This document shows positions 62,359 through 64,000 of a stretch of 64,000 nucleotides of DNA, in pieces (position 1 is the stretch's first letter; each line of letters opens with the position of its first letter). Both the position numbers and the translations under genes were made by a program. The stretch spans positions 1 to 64,000 of the forward strand of contig JANQKC010000032.1 of NCBI GenBank assembly GCA_028281325.1, written 5' to 3'. This DNA comes from Alphaproteobacteria bacterium. Lineage in GTDB: Bacteria > Pseudomonadota > Alphaproteobacteria > UBA8366. The notes beneath the pieces are model-generated. The model worked only from the letters and a program-made list of their open reading frames with translations, did not search any database and was not told where the DNA came from.

Positions 62359-64000
62359 CTACACCCGTGGCCGGAAGGCCTTTTTGCGCTTGGCCTTGCC
62401 GCGGCCCTTGGCGCGTTTGCCCTTGGGCAGCACCCCGTCGGGGACCGACTGGATGCTCGCGGCGATTTCCGGGTTGATGGGTGCGGCATCGACCGGCAAG
62501 TCGAGGTCGCAGGCCTCCAGGCGCTTGATCTCGTCGCGCATCATCGCCGCGGTCTCGAATTCCAGGTCGGCGGCGGCGGCCCGCATTCGCGATTCCAGTT
62601 CCTGGACGTAGGTCTTGAGATCCATGCCGACGAGATGCGCGTGTTCGGCGTCGCCGGTATTCACGGTGACATGGTCGCGCTCGTAGACGCTTTGTAGAAT
62701 ATCGCCGATCTGCTTGCGGACGGATTCCGGCGTGATGCCGTGCGCGGCGTTATAGGCCTGCTGCTTCTCGCGCCGCCGGTTGGTCTCGCTCAGCGCGTAG
62801 TCCAGCGAGTCCGTCATCTTGTCGGCATACAGCAGCACCCGGCCGTCCACGTTTCGCGCGGCCCGGCCGATGGTCTGGATCAGCGAGGTGCGCGACCGCA
62901 GATAGCCTTCCTTGTCGGCGTCGAGGATGGCGACCAGCGCGCATTCGGGAATGTCGAGCCCTTCGCGCAGCAGGTTGATCCCGACTAGCACGTCGAACAC
63001 GCCGAGGCGCAGGTCGCGGATGATCTCGATCCGCTCCAGCGTGTCCACGTCGGAATGGATGTAGCGCACCTTGAGACCGGCCTCGCCCATGTATTCGGTC
63101 AGGTCCTCGGCCATGCGCTTGGTCAGCGTCGTGACCAGCACGCGCTGGCCCTTTTCCGCGCAGGTCTTGCATTCGGCCAGCAGGTCGTCGACCTGCGTTT
63201 CGGTCGGCCGGATGATGCAGACCGGATCGATCAGGCCGGTCGGCCGGACCACCTGTTCGGTGAAGACGCCGCCGGTGCGCTCCAGCTCCCAGGGACCGGG
63301 CGTCGCCGAGACATAGACCGTCTGCGGCCGCATTGCGTCCCATTCCTCGAATTTCAAGGGCCGGTTGTCGACGCAGGACGGCAGCCGGAAGCCGAACTCC
63401 GACAGCGTGGACTTGCGGGCATAGTCGCCTTTGAACATGCCACCGACCTGCGGCACGGTGACATGCGATTCGTCGACGATCAGTAACGCGTTGTCCGGCA
63501 GGTATTCGAACAGCGTCGGCGGCGGTTCGCCGGGATTCCGCCCCGTCAGATAGCGCGAGTAGTTCTCGATGCCGGCGCAGGAGCCGGTCGCCTCGATCAT
63601 CTCCAGATCGAAGGTCGAGCGCTGCTCCAGCCGCTGCGCTTCCAGCAGTTTGTTCTCGCGGTTCAGCACGTCGAGATGCTGTTTCAGCTCTTCCTTGATG
63701 CCGATCACGGCTTGGGTCAGCGTCGGTTTCGGCGTCACGTAATGGCTGTTCGCGTAGATGCGGACGGCTTCCAGCGCGCCGGTCTTCTCGCCGGTCAGCG
63801 GGTCGAATTCCTGGATCGACTCGATCTCGTCGCCGAACATGGAGAGTCGCCACGCGCGGTCCTCGTAATGCGCCGGGAAGATTTCCAGCACGTCGCCGCG
63901 CACCCGGAACGTCCCGCGCTGGAAGTTGTTGTCGTTGCGGCGGTATTGGATCTCGACGAGCTTGCGCATGATCTCGCGCGGATCGATCGACTGGCCGATC
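62359..64000 (-). CDS. uvrB: excinuclease ABC subunit B, 5' part outside window
   Basis: About 547 residues of UvrB remain; the N-terminal Walker A region is beyond 64000. Present are VQIEYRR-like [71 protein letters not shown], helicase motifs [18 protein letters not shown] and [20 protein letters not shown], and a C-terminal UVR domain [18 protein letters not shown]. It loads on damaged DNA and calls UvrC. A short basic tail (GKGKAKRKK-like) follows. Confidence 0.97.
   Translation of the reverse strand, partial: IGQSIDPREIMRKLVEIQYRRNDNNFQRGTFRVRGDVLEIFPAHYEDRAWRLSMFGDEIESIQEFDPLTGEKTGALEAVRIYANSHYVTPKPTLTQAVIGIKEELKQHLDVLNRENKLLEAQRLEQRSTFDLEMIEATGSCAGIENYSRYLTGRNPGEPPPTLFEYLPDNALLIVDESHVTVPQVGGMFKGDYARKSTLSEFGFRLPSCVDNRPLKFEEWDAMRPQTVYVSATPGPWELERTGGVFTEQVVRPTGLIDPVCIIRPTETQVDDLLAECKTCAEKGQRVLVTTLTKRMAEDLTEYMGEAGLKVRYIHSDVDTLERIEIIRDLRLGVFDVLVGINLLREGLDIPECALVAILDADKEGYLRSRTSLIQTIGRAARNVDGRVLLYADKMTDSLDYALSETNRRREKQQAYNAAHGITPESVRKQIGDILQSVYERDHVTVNTGDAEHAHLVGMDLKTYVQELESRMRAAAADLEFETAAMMRDEIKRLEACDLDLPVDAAPINPEIAASIQSVPDGVLPKGKRAKGRGKAKRKKAFRPRV

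Overview
The window reads as a stretch of GC-rich alphaproteobacterial chromosome, probably a free-living Rhodospirillales-like aerobe. The signs are a Rhodospirillales-type trimeric porin, a three-gene bc1 complex operon (petABC), oxygen-dependent HemF, a UbiK-like ubiquinone factor, and the order hldD-lgt-midA-pgeF. This placement is inference from gene content and style. No rRNA, tRNA, CRISPR array, intact insertion sequence or prophage was recognised.

Layout. 1-1.5 kb: 3' part of a porin, a small lipoprotein and a strong terminator. 1.6-8.5 kb (minus): a four-gene MoxR / DUF58 / BatA-DUF4159 / large membrane protein operon. 8.5-11.5 kb (plus): DUF1285 protein, Nudix CoA pyrophosphatase, CCA-adding enzyme and a GNAT acetyltransferase. 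11.5-31.6 kb: a metabolic accessory region of short, often divergent or convergent units. It holds a 2-hydroxyacid dehydrogenase / Gfo-Idh-MocA / GlpD-like flavoprotein set facing an alpha/beta hydrolase; a benzoylformate-decarboxylase-like ThDP enzyme with a RidA protein; VOC and cupin oxygenase-like proteins; a TauD dioxygenase; a methyltransferase; a DsbA-like thioredoxin; a low-GC orphan gene beside decayed coding sequence; a pirin; a fumarase/aspartase-superfamily lyase; a GMC oxidoreductase; an MscS channel; and a gamma-glutamyltransferase.

31.6-37.9 kb: secreted protein, hemF, trmL, divergent petABC, MTA phosphorylase and a rhodanese. 38-45.5 kb (minus): housekeeping genes ychF, pth, rplY and prs, then pgeF, midA, lgt and hldD, with an apparent 22-residue membrane microprotein directly after pgeF. 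45.6-48.6 kb (plus): ubiK-like, YbjN-like, proC, a TetR/COQ9-like gene and csaA. 48.6-52.3 kb: a two-component system, a MarR regulator and a branched-chain aminotransferase. 52.3-59.6 kb (minus): EamA transporter, iron alcohol dehydrogenase, moaE-moaD-moeA-mobB, pgsA, uvrC. 59.6-60.06 kb: an AT-rich non-coding segment with two DnaA-box matches. 60-64 kb (minus): an SDR, an enolase-superfamily enzyme, an intergenic repeat cluster and the 3' part of uvrB, which runs off the window.

The less ordinary items are the MoxR-DUF58-DUF4159 operon, the putative aryl-2-oxo-acid module at 17-21 kb, the low-GC decayed patch near 24 kb, the 22-residue membrane ORF at 41.7 kb, the paired inverted repeats before the YbjN gene, and the DnaA-box/AT-rich segment between uvrC and the SDR. 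Functions given for the accessory enzymes are family-level only.
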